In this document: positions 6,577 to 12,687 of the stretch, one piece after another
Numbering within the stretch: position 1 is the stretch's first letter
Layout of the letters: the number at the start of each line of letters is the position of its first letter
From: Ruminococcus flavefaciens
GTDB taxonomy: Bacteria > Bacillota > Clostridia > Oscillospirales > Ruminococcaceae
Assembly (NCBI GenBank): GCA_002310115.1
Contig: DBYI01000041.1
Coordinates: forward strand, 1-12,687
DNA: 12,687 nt
Direction: 5' to 3'
Notes under the pieces: model-generated
Databases searched by the model: none
What the model saw: the letters and a program-made list of their open reading frames with translations, nothing else
What the model was told of the DNA's origin: nothing
Position numbers and translations under genes: made by a program

Positions 6577-7629
6577 TCAGAAGATTGCAATAAATATCTT
6601 CGTTGTGATATATCCGATAAGTCCACAGCCGGGAAAAGTCAGAATCCATGTCATCATGAGATTTTTAACAACACCAAGATTGACCGCAGAAGGTCGTTTG
6701 ACAGCACCGACACCCATGATCGCAGTTGTTTTTGCATGTGTAGTCGATACTGGAATTCCGAAGAGCGAGCTGATGAGCAGTGCAACCGAAGCTGCCATAT
6801 CCGCCGAAAAGCCCTGATATTTTTCCAGCTTGACCATATCCATACCAATGGATTTGATAATTTTTTTGCCGCCAATTGATGTACCTATCGACATAATAAC
6901 AGAACAGAGCAGCATGATCCATACCGGCATCTTTACTGCGCCACCTTCACCACCGCCATTTGAAAGCAGAAGACACATAAGTATTACGCCCATGAATTTC
7001 TGACCGTCCTGCGCTCCGTGCATAAAGCTCATAGCACAAGCTGCGCCGATCTGACCATTTCGGAAGATGCCTTCTGTTTTTCGCCGGTCAACATTATAGA
7101 AGATGACAGTCACCAGCTTGCATATAGCATAGCCAAGTATAAAGCCAAGCACGACTGAGATAACAAGCCCGTATATAACCTTAACCCATTCGTGACCGTT
7201 CACGCCGGCAAGGCCACCGTGCATCGCAATCGCCGCACCGGTCAGCCCTGCGATCAGTGCGTGACTTTCGCTGGTAGGTATCCCGAAATACCAAGCGAGT
7301 ACAGCCCAGATAACGATTGCCAAAAGGGCAGCTGACAGTGCTACTATTGCATCATGTGAGTTTTCACCGAAATCGACCATATTGGCAATCGTCTGCGCAA
7401 CCGTTGCATTGATAGAGCTCATAATAAACACACCGAGAAAATTAAAGAACGCTGACATCAGAATCGCAGGACGAGCTTCCATACATCGGGTGGTAACACA
7501 TGTTGCGATCGCATTAGGGCAATCCGTCCAGCCGTTTACAAAAATAACGCCTAGCGTCAAACCAACTGCAAGCATAAGCAGTGGATTTGATGATACCTGA
7601 TTCCAGAAATAGACAAATGATAAATCCAT
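6577..7629 (-). CDS. pit: PiT family inorganic phosphate transporter
   Basis: A 350-residue polytopic membrane protein of the PiT family, which imports phosphate with a coupling ion. Characterised members such as E. coli PitA carry neutral metal-phosphate complexes. The internal duplication typical of the family is visible. The first half has VNGWTDCPNAIAT (31-43) and FGIPTSESHALIAG (115-128). The second has SFMHGAQDGQKFMG (201-214) and FGIPVSTTHAKTTA (290-303). The Asp residues D36 and D208 are the conserved acidic positions of the two signatures. The first signature reads TDCPN where many PiT proteins have NDAAN. The start at 7629 has GGAGA 10 nt upstream. Promoter 7683-7711 lies just ahead, and the DUF47 gene follows after 13 bp. 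Confidence 0.93.
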   Translation of the reverse strand: MDLSFVYFWNQVSSNPLLMLAVGLTLGVIFVNGWTDCPNAIATCVTTRCMEARPAILMSAFFNFLGVFIMSSINATVAQTIANMVDFGENSHDAIVALSAALLAIVIWAVLAWYFGIPTSESHALIAGLTGAAIAMHGGLAGVNGHEWVKVIYGLVISVVLGFILGYAICKLVTVIFYNVDRRKTEGIFRNGQIGAACAMSFMHGAQDGQKFMGVILMCLLLSNGGGEGGAVKMPVWIMLLCSVIMSIGTSIGGKKIIKSIGMDMVKLEKYQGFSADMAASVALLISSLFGIPVSTTHAKTTAIMGVGAVKRPSAVNLGVVKNLMMTWILTFPGCGLIGYITTKIFIAIF

Positions 7630-7682
7630 ATTTTCATTATCTCCAATAAGACTTTTATTCTAATATTAAACTTTACTTTCAT

Positions 7683-7711
7683 ATTATATCACAGTCCATA
7701 ACCATTTTCAA
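7683..7711 (-). promoter_or_regulatory. Sigma-A promoter of the pit operon
   Basis: On the minus strand TTGAAA (7711-7706) is followed after exactly 17 nt by TATAAT (7688-7683). The predicted start is near 7676, giving a short leader of about 47 nt. I see no obvious Pho-box-like direct repeat over it. Confidence 0.85.
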
Positions 7712-7786
7712 GTTTTTCATTCATTCTTGACCCGGAATTCCAGATAGTCAGAGTGGAAACAATATATTTATTACTTACAAGAATAA

Positions 7787-7977
7787 CAGTTCCCTCACGG
7801 GAGCTGGCTTATTTAAATATCGTTATACTGCCTTTCAGTCGTGTGCATTCCGTGTGCATTTCATGTGCATTACACCTGTTTTTACTGCTCACGAAACTGA
7901 AAAAAGAATTAAAAATCGTTTTCTACAGGAATGAGAGAAGCTTGTATTTCGGTGCTTTCCTTGAAATGCAAGCTTCT
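7787..7977 (+). repeat. Dispersed repeat, copy C (diverged, long hairpin)
   Basis: It opens with the hairpin CAGTTCCC (7787-7794) and GGGAGCTG (7799-7806), followed by GCTTATTT. Three tandem units, CGTGTGCATTC, CGTGTGCATTT and CATGTGCATTA, follow (about 7842-7873), then TTTTCTACAGG (about 7919-7929). It ends in a 15-bp stem, AGAAGCTTGTATTTC (7936-7950) with 7963-7977, containing one G·U pair and a 12-nt loop. Copy A has a hairpin at the equivalent place with different but still complementary arms. Copy C is the most diverged of the long copies. It lies between the convergent ends of the pit promoter region and the two-component operon. Confidence 0.7.
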
Positions 7978-8010
7978 TTAAAAGATATAAAGGTGCCGGT
8001 TTAACCGGCA
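7976..8010 (-). terminator. Terminator of the two-component operon
   Basis: On the minus strand TGCCGG (8010-8005) pairs with CCGGCA (7999-7994) around a TTAAA loop. CCTTTATATCTTTT follows. It lies about 47 bp past the regulator stop at 8057. Confidence 0.7.
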
Positions 8011-8056
8011 TCTACTATATATCTCGCATATTTGTAATAATATAATGTTCATCGTC

Positions 8057-8734
8057 TTAGTTTTTCCACATATAGCCAACCTTCAAAACTGTTTCTATAT
8101 GTCGCCTTGCACTTCCAAGAGCAGCTCGAAGCTTCTTTACATGAGTATCAACTGCTCTGTCGTAGCCTTCGTAGTCCATGCCCCAGATTGCATCAAGTAT
8201 CTTGTCTCTGCTGAGAGCGATGTTCTTATTGTCAATAAAATACATAAGCAGCTCATACTCTTTAGGAGCCATGACCACTTCCCTGCCATTTACTGTAACA
8301 TACCTTCTTGCGGGCTCTATCTCCAATTCATCTATGACTATTCTGCCGTTTTTGATGAGAAGTCCGTGATATCTGTTAATAAGAGCATTGACCTTTACAA
8401 GAAGAAGCTTTGTTGAAAAAGGCTTCGTCACATATTCATCTGCACCGACTTCATAACCATTAACTATATCATTCTCCTCACCAAGAGCAGTGAGAAATAT
8501 CACGGGTACATCATACTTCTTCCTTATGTATCTGCATACCTCCTTACCGTCTTTCCCCGGCATCATTATATCGAGGATAATGATATCATACCTGTTTTTA
8601 TCGACACAGGAGCAGGCTTCATCACCGTTTACGGCTGTGTCCACCTCAAATCCGTTCTTGCGAAAAAACAGCGCTGTTATATCACGCAGAGCCTTATCGT
8701 CCTCGGCTAACAGTATTCTGTATTTTTCTTCCAT
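8057..8734 (-). CDS. OmpR/PhoB-family response regulator
   Basis: A 225-residue regulator of the usual OmpR-family length. The receiver domain (about 5-118) has the acidic pocket E11-D12-D13, phospho-acceptor D55 in ILDIMMPGKDG, T82 and K104 (TKPF). The winged-helix DNA-binding domain (about 127-225) has EYELLMYFIDNKNIALSRDKILDAIW and the recognition-helix region RAVDTHVKKLRAALG, ending in VLKVGYMWKN. The start at 8734 is 1 nt from the kinase stop, with AGGTGA upstream inside the kinase end, so the two are translationally coupled. It presumably controls transcription in response to the kinase. Its targets are not evident from the window. Nothing in the sequence ties it to phosphate control specifically. 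Confidence 0.95.
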   Translation of the reverse strand: MEEKYRILLAEDDKALRDITALFFRKNGFEVDTAVNGDEACSCVDKNRYDIIILDIMMPGKDGKEVCRYIRKKYDVPVIFLTALGEENDIVNGYEVGADEYVTKPFSTKLLLVKVNALINRYHGLLIKNGRIVIDELEIEPARRYVTVNGREVVMAPKEYELLMYFIDNKNIALSRDKILDAIWGMDYEGYDRAVDTHVKKLRAALGSARRHIETVLKVGYMWKN

Positions 8735-8735
8735 T

Positions 8736-10409
8736 TTATTTCACCTTTTTCAATTCAAACCAGAATGATGTCTCGTTATTGCTGCTTATACATTTATATT
8801 TTGCCTTGTGAAGCCGTAATATGCTGCTGTTTATAGCAAGCCCCATACCGCTGCTGCCCATTCTGTCAGTTCTTGCCTTGTCGACCTTATAGAAGGGCTC
8901 CCATATCCTTTTTATGTCCTTTTTGCTTATGCACTGACCGTCATTTGTCACTATAAATGTTATTTTTTTCTCATTGCAGAGGAACTTTATAGCTACTCTG
9001 CTCTCGGCATATTTTACGGCATTGGTAATAAAATTGCCAATAGCTATTTTTATCATTTTCGGATCGGCATATGCCACATATTTTCCGCCCAATACATCTG
9101 TTACAAGCTTGACATTGAGTCCGCGCTCATTTATAATAGGCTTCATGCGCTCATATATTTCAGATGTCATGGAGTAAAGGTCAACTTCTTCCAGCTTTAT
9201 ATCCTTTTCAGAATCAAGCTTTGACATATTGAGCATATTATTAATAACAGACACCATATTGTCTACTTCAGCGTTGAGCTTTTCTGCGTACTCAGGTCTG
9301 TCCTCCTCGTCGATATACTCCCAGTTCTCGGTATAAGCCTTTGTTACGGCAAGAGGAGTCTTGAGATCGTGAGCGATGCTTCTTGTAAGATCCTGCCGCA
9401 TAAGCTCATAGCTCATTTGATTGCCGTACATCTTTCTCATCATGACAATAACAAAAGCTTCAATTATAATAAAGGCAATAAGGCTCATAATGTATAAGAA
9501 GATATGGCTCCTGAAAGCAAGCTCCAGCGGGTGAAAAACATAGCAGAGGAACGCATTGTCAGTGCTGGAGTTTATGCAGGAATGTGTTATATAATAGGAG
9601 GTGCCGAGCTTATTCTGAACAAAGCTAACGACCTGTCCGCTTTCAATTTTCTCCTGCATAGAGCTGGCTTCGGCTGCTTCTGACTGATAATAGAATGTAC
9701 CGTCATTCTGATATATCTTGAACACATATCCCTTGTCTATCTTGCTGCGCACTTCTGCAAGCTGCTTCTTTGCCTGTTTATTAAGCTTTGCTTCATACTT
9801 TGTTTTGGCCATTGTATAGTACTCAGCGTAAAGGTTGTTATCGCCCTGCCATTCTGATACCGGTACAGCGTTTTCCACAGAAACCAGTTCATTTCCGCCT
9901 ATGGTATACTCAACAGTATTATACTTCGAAAAATTCTTAGGATCTTGTTTATGATAGGTAAATTTGCCGTTGAATATGAAATTATCGTCACACATTGCAT
10001 CAATATCGAAATTGTCAAAAACTCCCCTTTCAATCTTGAGATCAGAGCTTACATGGAAATACCTGTAATCATTTTGTTTGGAGTCATCCTCTGGAACATA
10101 CATTACCCCAACAAAATCTCCTGACTCTACTACTTTACCGTCATCAAGCTTTATCATTCCGTAAAAGCCGATTTCGTCATTTCCGTACCATGAATGCAGT
10201 TTAAAATCATGATAAACCCTACCGATTATATTATCAATATCACCGCTCCGTGCCATTGATGCCATCAACGTATGATTCTTTGCCAGTGCCATTTTCTCAT
10301 TCATAATCTTTGTGGCTGTCACGTATGTAAATATACCTTCCAACAGAACAAACGTCAAAAGAATAAGTGATGTAATAACAGCTGTTAATCTTATATAATC
10401 CTTTTTCAT
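8736..10409 (-). CDS. Membrane sensor histidine kinase with large extracytoplasmic domain
   Basis: A 557-residue kinase. I place the start at the second ATG (10409) because GGGAG lies 8 nt before it. The upstream ATG at 10427 has no clear ribosome binding site. Numbering is from 10409. A membrane helix at about 6-28 is followed by about 275 residues outside the cell and a second helix at about 304-326. The HisKA region has SIAHDLKTPLA with H347. The ATPase domain has the N box GNFITNAVKY (about 458-467), NDGQ (about 489-492), the F box WEPFYK (503-508) and GSSGMGL (518-524). The sensor domain contains Y/F-rich segments and two Cys, and I do not recognise it as a named fold. It is the first gene of the operon with the OmpR-type regulator. 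It has its own promoter (10587-10614) and a terminator-like hairpin in the leader. Confidence 0.94.
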   Translation of the reverse strand: MKKDYIRLTAVITSLILLTFVLLEGIFTYVTATKIMNEKMALAKNHTLMASMARSGDIDNIIGRVYHDFKLHSWYGNDEIGFYGMIKLDDGKVVESGDFVGVMYVPEDDSKQNDYRYFHVSSDLKIERGVFDNFDIDAMCDDNFIFNGKFTYHKQDPKNFSKYNTVEYTIGGNELVSVENAVPVSEWQGDNNLYAEYYTMAKTKYEAKLNKQAKKQLAEVRSKIDKGYVFKIYQNDGTFYYQSEAAEASSMQEKIESGQVVSFVQNKLGTSYYITHSCINSSTDNAFLCYVFHPLELAFRSHIFLYIMSLIAFIIIEAFVIVMMRKMYGNQMSYELMRQDLTRSIAHDLKTPLAVTKAYTENWEYIDEEDRPEYAEKLNAEVDNMVSVINNMLNMSKLDSEKDIKLEEVDLYSMTSEIYERMKPIINERGLNVKLVTDVLGGKYVAYADPKMIKIAIGNFITNAVKYAESRVAIKFLCNEKKITFIVTNDGQCISKKDIKRIWEPFYKVDKARTDRMGSSGMGLAINSSILRLHKAKYKCISSNNETSFWFELKKVK

Positions 10410-10450
10410 TTTAATACTCCCTTTCATATCTTAGAATCTGATATGATTAT

Positions 10451-10482
10451 AAAAAAAGGATGTGTATTCTTTATGTACACAT
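10451..10482 (-). terminator. Terminator-like hairpin in the kinase leader
   Basis: On the minus strand ATGTGTA (10482-10476) pairs with TACACAT (10466-10460) around a 9-nt loop. CC and a run of seven T residues (10457-10451) follow. The stem is AU-rich and short, so it is probably leaky. It sits about 40 nt before the kinase start and after the candidate small ORF 10518-10619. The kinase-regulator pair could therefore be expressed by readthrough. Confidence 0.5.
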
Positions 10483-10517
10483 AATAAATTTTTTCACTAT
10501 GCTCACTCCATTATTTA

Positions 10518-10619
10518 TCATTCACTTGTGACTACTTCACCGGTCCAGTCTATAATGCCGCCGAATTCGTAGATATCTATGCTTTTATTATACACATATT
10601 TTGCGAGAAAGCAAGGCAT
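10518..10619 (-). CDS. Candidate 33-residue peptide upstream of the sensor kinase
   Basis: An ATG at 10619 opens a 33-codon frame ending at TGA (10518). The peptide begins MPCFLAKYVYNK, continues SIDIYEFGGIIDWTG and ends EVVTSE. The pattern of a Tyr-x-Lys stretch, an I-x-I-Y-E-F core and an acidic TSE-like tail resembles the many short uncharacterised peptides of gut Clostridia that I know in outline, so the frame may be genuinely coding. Against this, no Shine-Dalgarno precedes the ATG, and the kinase promoter (10587-10614) lies inside the first codons. It may be a real small protein, a decayed one, or chance. It has no secretion signal. Its position just ahead of a kinase with a large outer domain is suggestive only. 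Confidence 0.35.
   Translation of the reverse strand: MPCFLAKYVYNKSIDIYEFGGIIDWTGEVVTSE
10587..10614 (-). promoter_or_regulatory. Probable promoter of the two-component operon
   Basis: On the minus strand TTGCTT (10614-10609) is followed after 16 nt by TATAAT (10592-10587). The -10 box is perfect and the -35 box is moderate. The predicted start is near 10580, about 170 nt upstream of the kinase start codon at 10409. Confidence 0.6.
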
Positions 10620-10640
10620 TTATTGTTGATTAATACATAA

Positions 10641-10695
10641 GAATCCAGTTCCCCAAAGGGAGCTGGATTCTTGTTGTACCATTATAATGCCTTTA
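10641..10695 (+). repeat. Dispersed repeat, copy D (hairpin only)
   Basis: The stem GAATCCAGTTCCC (10641-10653) with 10658-10670 has 13 bp, one G·U pair and a CAAA loop. TTGTTGTACCATTATAATGCC follows, similar to the segment after the hairpins of copies A and B. The GTGTG repeats and the TTTTCTACAGG end are missing. It separates the protease gene from the two-component operon and can work as a terminator in either direction. Confidence 0.65.
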
Positions 10696-10756
10696 GGCTT
10701 GTTAAGGTATTCCTTACAGTTTATCTGAATACTTACTATAAAATCAAAAGGATGAA

Positions 10757-10775
10757 AAGCAGTTCGATTCTGCTT
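10757..10775 (-). terminator. Weak hairpin after the CPBP protease gene
   Basis: On the minus strand AAGCAG pairs with CTGCTT around a 7-nt loop, and TTCATCCTTTTG follows. It starts 12 bp past the protease stop. The stem is short, so termination may depend on copy D further on. Confidence 0.4.
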
Positions 10776-10787
10776 GAAGTTTTGGTT

Positions 10788-11708
10788 TTATCCAGAAAAA
10801 CTATTGCTATCAAATAATTTCTCCAACTCCATCTGCTCCCGTTTGTACTGATACCAGAGAAGGAACGCCGCACATGCCGCCATGGGCAGCATACCTATCA
10901 GTCCTATGTCCGCAGGTCCGAATATAGATCTCTCCGGGTGGCTGTCGCTCAGGAGTATTTCCGGTCTTGGTTCTCCGTTTATCGTTGCATGAAATACTGC
11001 AGGAAGCCATATACTGCCTGATTTGATATAGAGAAAATCCGAAATGACACCCATAGACACGGTATACATGCAAAAGACAAAAAGCCCCAGCACCGGTGCG
11101 CCAATGTAATCCTTGCCGTACTCATAGCCAACCAGTATCATTATCGGGAAGTGCCACGCTCCGTGTATCACACCGCCGATGAGAAGTCCCTTTGTCCTGC
11201 CCTGCCTGTTTTTCAGTTCAGGGTACATGAATCCTCTCCAGCCTATCTCCTCGCCAAGTCCGAGAACCGTGCCGGTCACTTTACCGAAGGAGGTCAGCGA
11301 ATCGAATATCTCCTCTGCAATTACTGACCAATAGTTGCTGCCGTTCTGTTGGTACTCCTCATAAGATTCGGCTACCATCAAGCGCTTAAACGTCTCATCA
11401 GGTGTAAAGTCATCTGGGAACACCATGAAGTAGAATACTGCTCCAATAATCTGAAATACTGTAGGAGCCAGCCAAGCAAAGGCTATGTATTTCCAGTTCT
11501 TGCCGGCATTAAGCCTCCAACCCATTTCCTTCATATCCGCTTTTGCTAAAAACGCTCCCAGCGTTGGTATCAGCATACACAATGCCAGACAATTATGAAA
11601 GGTTTCCCGTCCCGCTCTTCCTCCGTGGATTTTTTCGTGGACCCCTATGCACCCGATGATCCATGCGGCAATGAAGGTGAAGAGCAGGTATTTTTTAAGC
11701 TTTGACAA
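10788..11708 (-). CDS. CPBP family intramembrane metalloprotease / Abi-type membrane protein
   Basis: A 306-residue polytopic membrane protein with the CPBP (CAAX protease and bacteriocin-processing) domain. The motifs are GLGEEIGWRGFMYPEL with E153, E154 and R158 (EExxxR), GGVIHGAWHFP with H182 and H186, and FHATIN with H240 and N244. These residues form the intramembrane active site in the family. Members cleave prenylated or peptide substrates, or confer bacteriocin self-immunity. No substrate can be assigned here. The start is TTG at 11708, because an in-frame TGA lies 6 nt upstream (11715-11717) and AGGGG sits 10 nt before the TTG. The nearby ATG at 11713 is in another frame. The gene appears monocistronic, under promoter 11901-11929 with a long leader. 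Confidence 0.9.
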   Translation of the reverse strand: MSKLKKYLLFTFIAAWIIGCIGVHEKIHGGRAGRETFHNCLALCMLIPTLGAFLAKADMKEMGWRLNAGKNWKYIAFAWLAPTVFQIIGAVFYFMVFPDDFTPDETFKRLMVAESYEEYQQNGSNYWSVIAEEIFDSLTSFGKVTGTVLGLGEEIGWRGFMYPELKNRQGRTKGLLIGGVIHGAWHFPIMILVGYEYGKDYIGAPVLGLFVFCMYTVSMGVISDFLYIKSGSIWLPAVFHATINGEPRPEILLSDSHPERSIFGPADIGLIGMLPMAACAAFLLWYQYKREQMELEKLFDSNSFSG

Positions 11709-11776
11709 ATCATATCATCCCCTGTCGATTTTATATTTTGTCAACATTTCACTGCGCCAACAACCGGTACGCAGTA

Positions 11777-11814
11777 TCTTATCATATCCGATTGATAAGA
11801 GATAATACCTTATC
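11777..11814. promoter_or_regulatory. Three alternating GATAAG half-sites in the protease leader
   Basis: TCTTATCA (11777-11784) and TGATAAGA (11793-11800) form a perfect 8-bp inverted repeat with an 8-nt spacer. A third half-site, CTTATC (11809-11814), repeats the first at about one further 16-bp step. The site lies downstream of the promoter. It may be an operator acting as a roadblock, or two mutually exclusive hairpins in the leader RNA. Confidence 0.5.
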
Positions 11815-11900
11815 GTATAACAACTCTGATTCTAGTACAGTGACATCTTTGCGTGAATATGCGAGATTATTGTCATAACAGACTCGTATGATTTAAATTT

Positions 11901-11929
11901 ATTATACCATATCACAGGAGAAAGTTCAA
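11901..11929 (-). promoter_or_regulatory. Sigma-A promoter of the CPBP protease gene
   Basis: On the minus strand TTGAAC (11929-11924) is followed after exactly 17 nt by TATAAT (11906-11901). The start would be near 11894, leaving a leader of about 186 nt before the TTG start. Confidence 0.75.
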
Positions 11930-11939
11930 TCAGCAGAAA

Positions 11940-12050
11940 GAAAAAGTGTCCCAAATCTCATGATAAAGGAGCTCTAATATCTATTCACTTCTCAATGCTG
12001 ATCATCACACTTGTTTTCCATGAGGAGATATTCGAATTATTAAATGGAAA
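11940..12050. other. Gene-free spacer upstream of the protease promoter
   Basis: No gene is supported. A 22-codon plus-strand frame ends at the repeat copy E hairpin but has no ribosome binding site near its start. TTTCCAT and ATGGAAA form a loose 7-bp inverted repeat just before copy E. Confidence 0.4.
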
Positions 12051-12150
12051 CCAGCTCCCGTAATGGGAGCTGGCTTTCTTTCATAACACTATATTGCCTT
12101 TTTTCGTGTAAATTCTTGTAAAAAACGCCTGTTTTTTCTTCACACGAACT
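12051..12150 (+). repeat. Dispersed repeat, copy E
   Basis: The perfect hairpin CCAGCTCCC (12051-12059) with GGGAGCTGG (12065-12073) is followed by CTTTCTTTCATAACA and a TCGTGTAAATTCTTGTAAA repeat pair. The 23-nt segment 12126-12148 is identical to copy B (5550-5572). The TTTTCTACAGG end is missing. The hairpin may also end transcription of the minus-strand beta-helix gene, whose stop is at 12193. Confidence 0.75.
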
Positions 12151-12192
12151 GCTTTGACCGTTATTTCATTGATATTAGCAATCGTCTTAAAT

Positions 12193-12687
12193 TTAAAAAG
12201 TAAGCGGTTCCTGAATAATAGAGACATTGTCACAGTTGTAATGATACTTTTTATCGGCAGGAACAAGTCCTTCACCGTAATCCACTTGATTAGACTTTAC
12301 AGTAAAATCACTGAACCAGCCGTCTACTACATACATTCTGCGATTTGTATTCTCAGCTCCATAGGGCTGATCCATATAGAGGGTATTATTCTCAAAAACT
12401 TGGTGATAGCCCCAGCCCTGCACCTGCTCGTGTATCTCAAATGCAGCTACTATTTTGGGATTGCCGTTTCTGTAACCGGTATTGTCGTGAACATAACAAT
12501 CGTTGCCTTTGATGTCTATGAAACTTCCTGCATAGTTCTCACCTGTCATGCCATCACCATAGAATGTACAGCCGCTTATCTCAGTATCGGTGGTATACTC
12601 CTTGATGTCGATATGCTCTGCGGCAACATTTTTAAATGTGCAGTCTATTACTTTATTATGATCACATTTGAAGTCAAACTCTGTTTT
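12193..12687 (-). CDS. Right-handed parallel beta-helix protein, C-terminal part
   Basis: The frame is open from the stop at 12193 to the right edge, so only the last 164 residues are visible and the gene starts outside the window. The sequence shows the rung pattern of right-handed parallel beta-helix proteins (pectate-lyase-like and NosD-like). Turns such as NKVIDCTFKNV, EISGCTFYGDG, NDCYVHDNTGYRNGN, HQVFENNTLYM and FTVKSNQVDY recur about every 20-25 residues, with Asn ladders. No catalytic residues of a defined polysaccharide lyase can be named from this part. It is likely a secreted or surface carbohydrate-binding or -cleaving protein, but phage tail-spike and other beta-helix proteins look alike. 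Confidence 0.8.
   Translation of the reverse strand, partial: KTEFDFKCDHNKVIDCTFKNVAAEHIDIKEYTTDTEISGCTFYGDGMTGENYAGSFIDIKGNDCYVHDNTGYRNGNPKIVAAFEIHEQVQGWGYHQVFENNTLYMDQPYGAENTNRRMYVVDGWFSDFTVKSNQVDYGEGLVPADKKYHYNCDNVSIIQEPLTF

Noticed and set aside
7842..7873. Tandem CGTGTGCATT units as a CRISPR or satellite array
   Set aside because: There are only three imperfect 10-11 bp units without spacers, and the same motif occurs in the other repeat copies, so it belongs to the dispersed element.
11349..11549. 66-codon plus-strand frame inside the CPBP gene
   Set aside because: It is antisense to a gene with all CPBP motifs intact and has no ribosome binding site.

Overview
The window looks like a chromosomal stretch of a low-to-mid GC Gram-positive anaerobe of the class Clostridia, probably Ruminococcus-like. 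The reasons are the strong GGAGG-type ribosome binding sites, textbook TTGACA/TATAAT promoters with 17-bp spacers, AT-rich intergenic DNA, a Pit transporter paired with a DUF47 protein, and a beta-helix protein of the kind common in fibre-degrading gut bacteria. The genus is an inference. All intact genes lie on the minus strand. The only plus-strand gene is a truncated serine recombinase.

Layout, left to right. (1) 1-598: no intact gene; a repeat/hairpin element, a perfect 13-bp inverted repeat and short degenerate direct repeats. (2) 599-4908: a magnesium-uptake operon read leftwards. It has a sigma-A promoter (4880-4908), a 27-codon leader ORF with a strong ribosome binding site (4762-4845), an intrinsic terminator (4702-4735), mgtE (frameshifted in this sequence) and mgtA 15 bp downstream. 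(3) 5007-5640: a 5'-truncated serine recombinase, a terminator-like hairpin, GTGTG direct repeats and a 23-nt tRNA 3' remnant, which together look like the scar of an integrative element. (4) 5934-7711: a phosphate-uptake operon, pit followed by a DUF47/PhoU-like gene, with its own promoter. (5) 7976-10614: a two-component system (sensor kinase, then OmpR-type regulator) with promoter, terminator, a terminator-like hairpin in its leader and a candidate 33-residue peptide ORF just upstream. (6) 10788-11929: a CPBP-family membrane protease with a long structured leader. (7) 12193 to the right edge: the C-terminal part of a right-handed beta-helix protein.

Two themes stand out. First, the Mg2+ operon has all the parts of a transcription attenuator (promoter, translated leader peptide, mutually exclusive RNA pairings, terminator) and does not resemble the M-box riboswitch I would expect before mgtE. 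Second, a repeat family recurs five times, always in plus orientation and always between genes. It consists of a CAGCTCCC/GGGAGCTG hairpin, CGTGTG repeats and a TTTTCTACAGG end. One copy lies next to the recombinase and the tRNA remnant, so the family may derive from the ends of integrative elements. Mg2+ import and phosphate import sit close together, which fits the known transport of metal-phosphate complexes by PiT carriers, but co-regulation is not shown.
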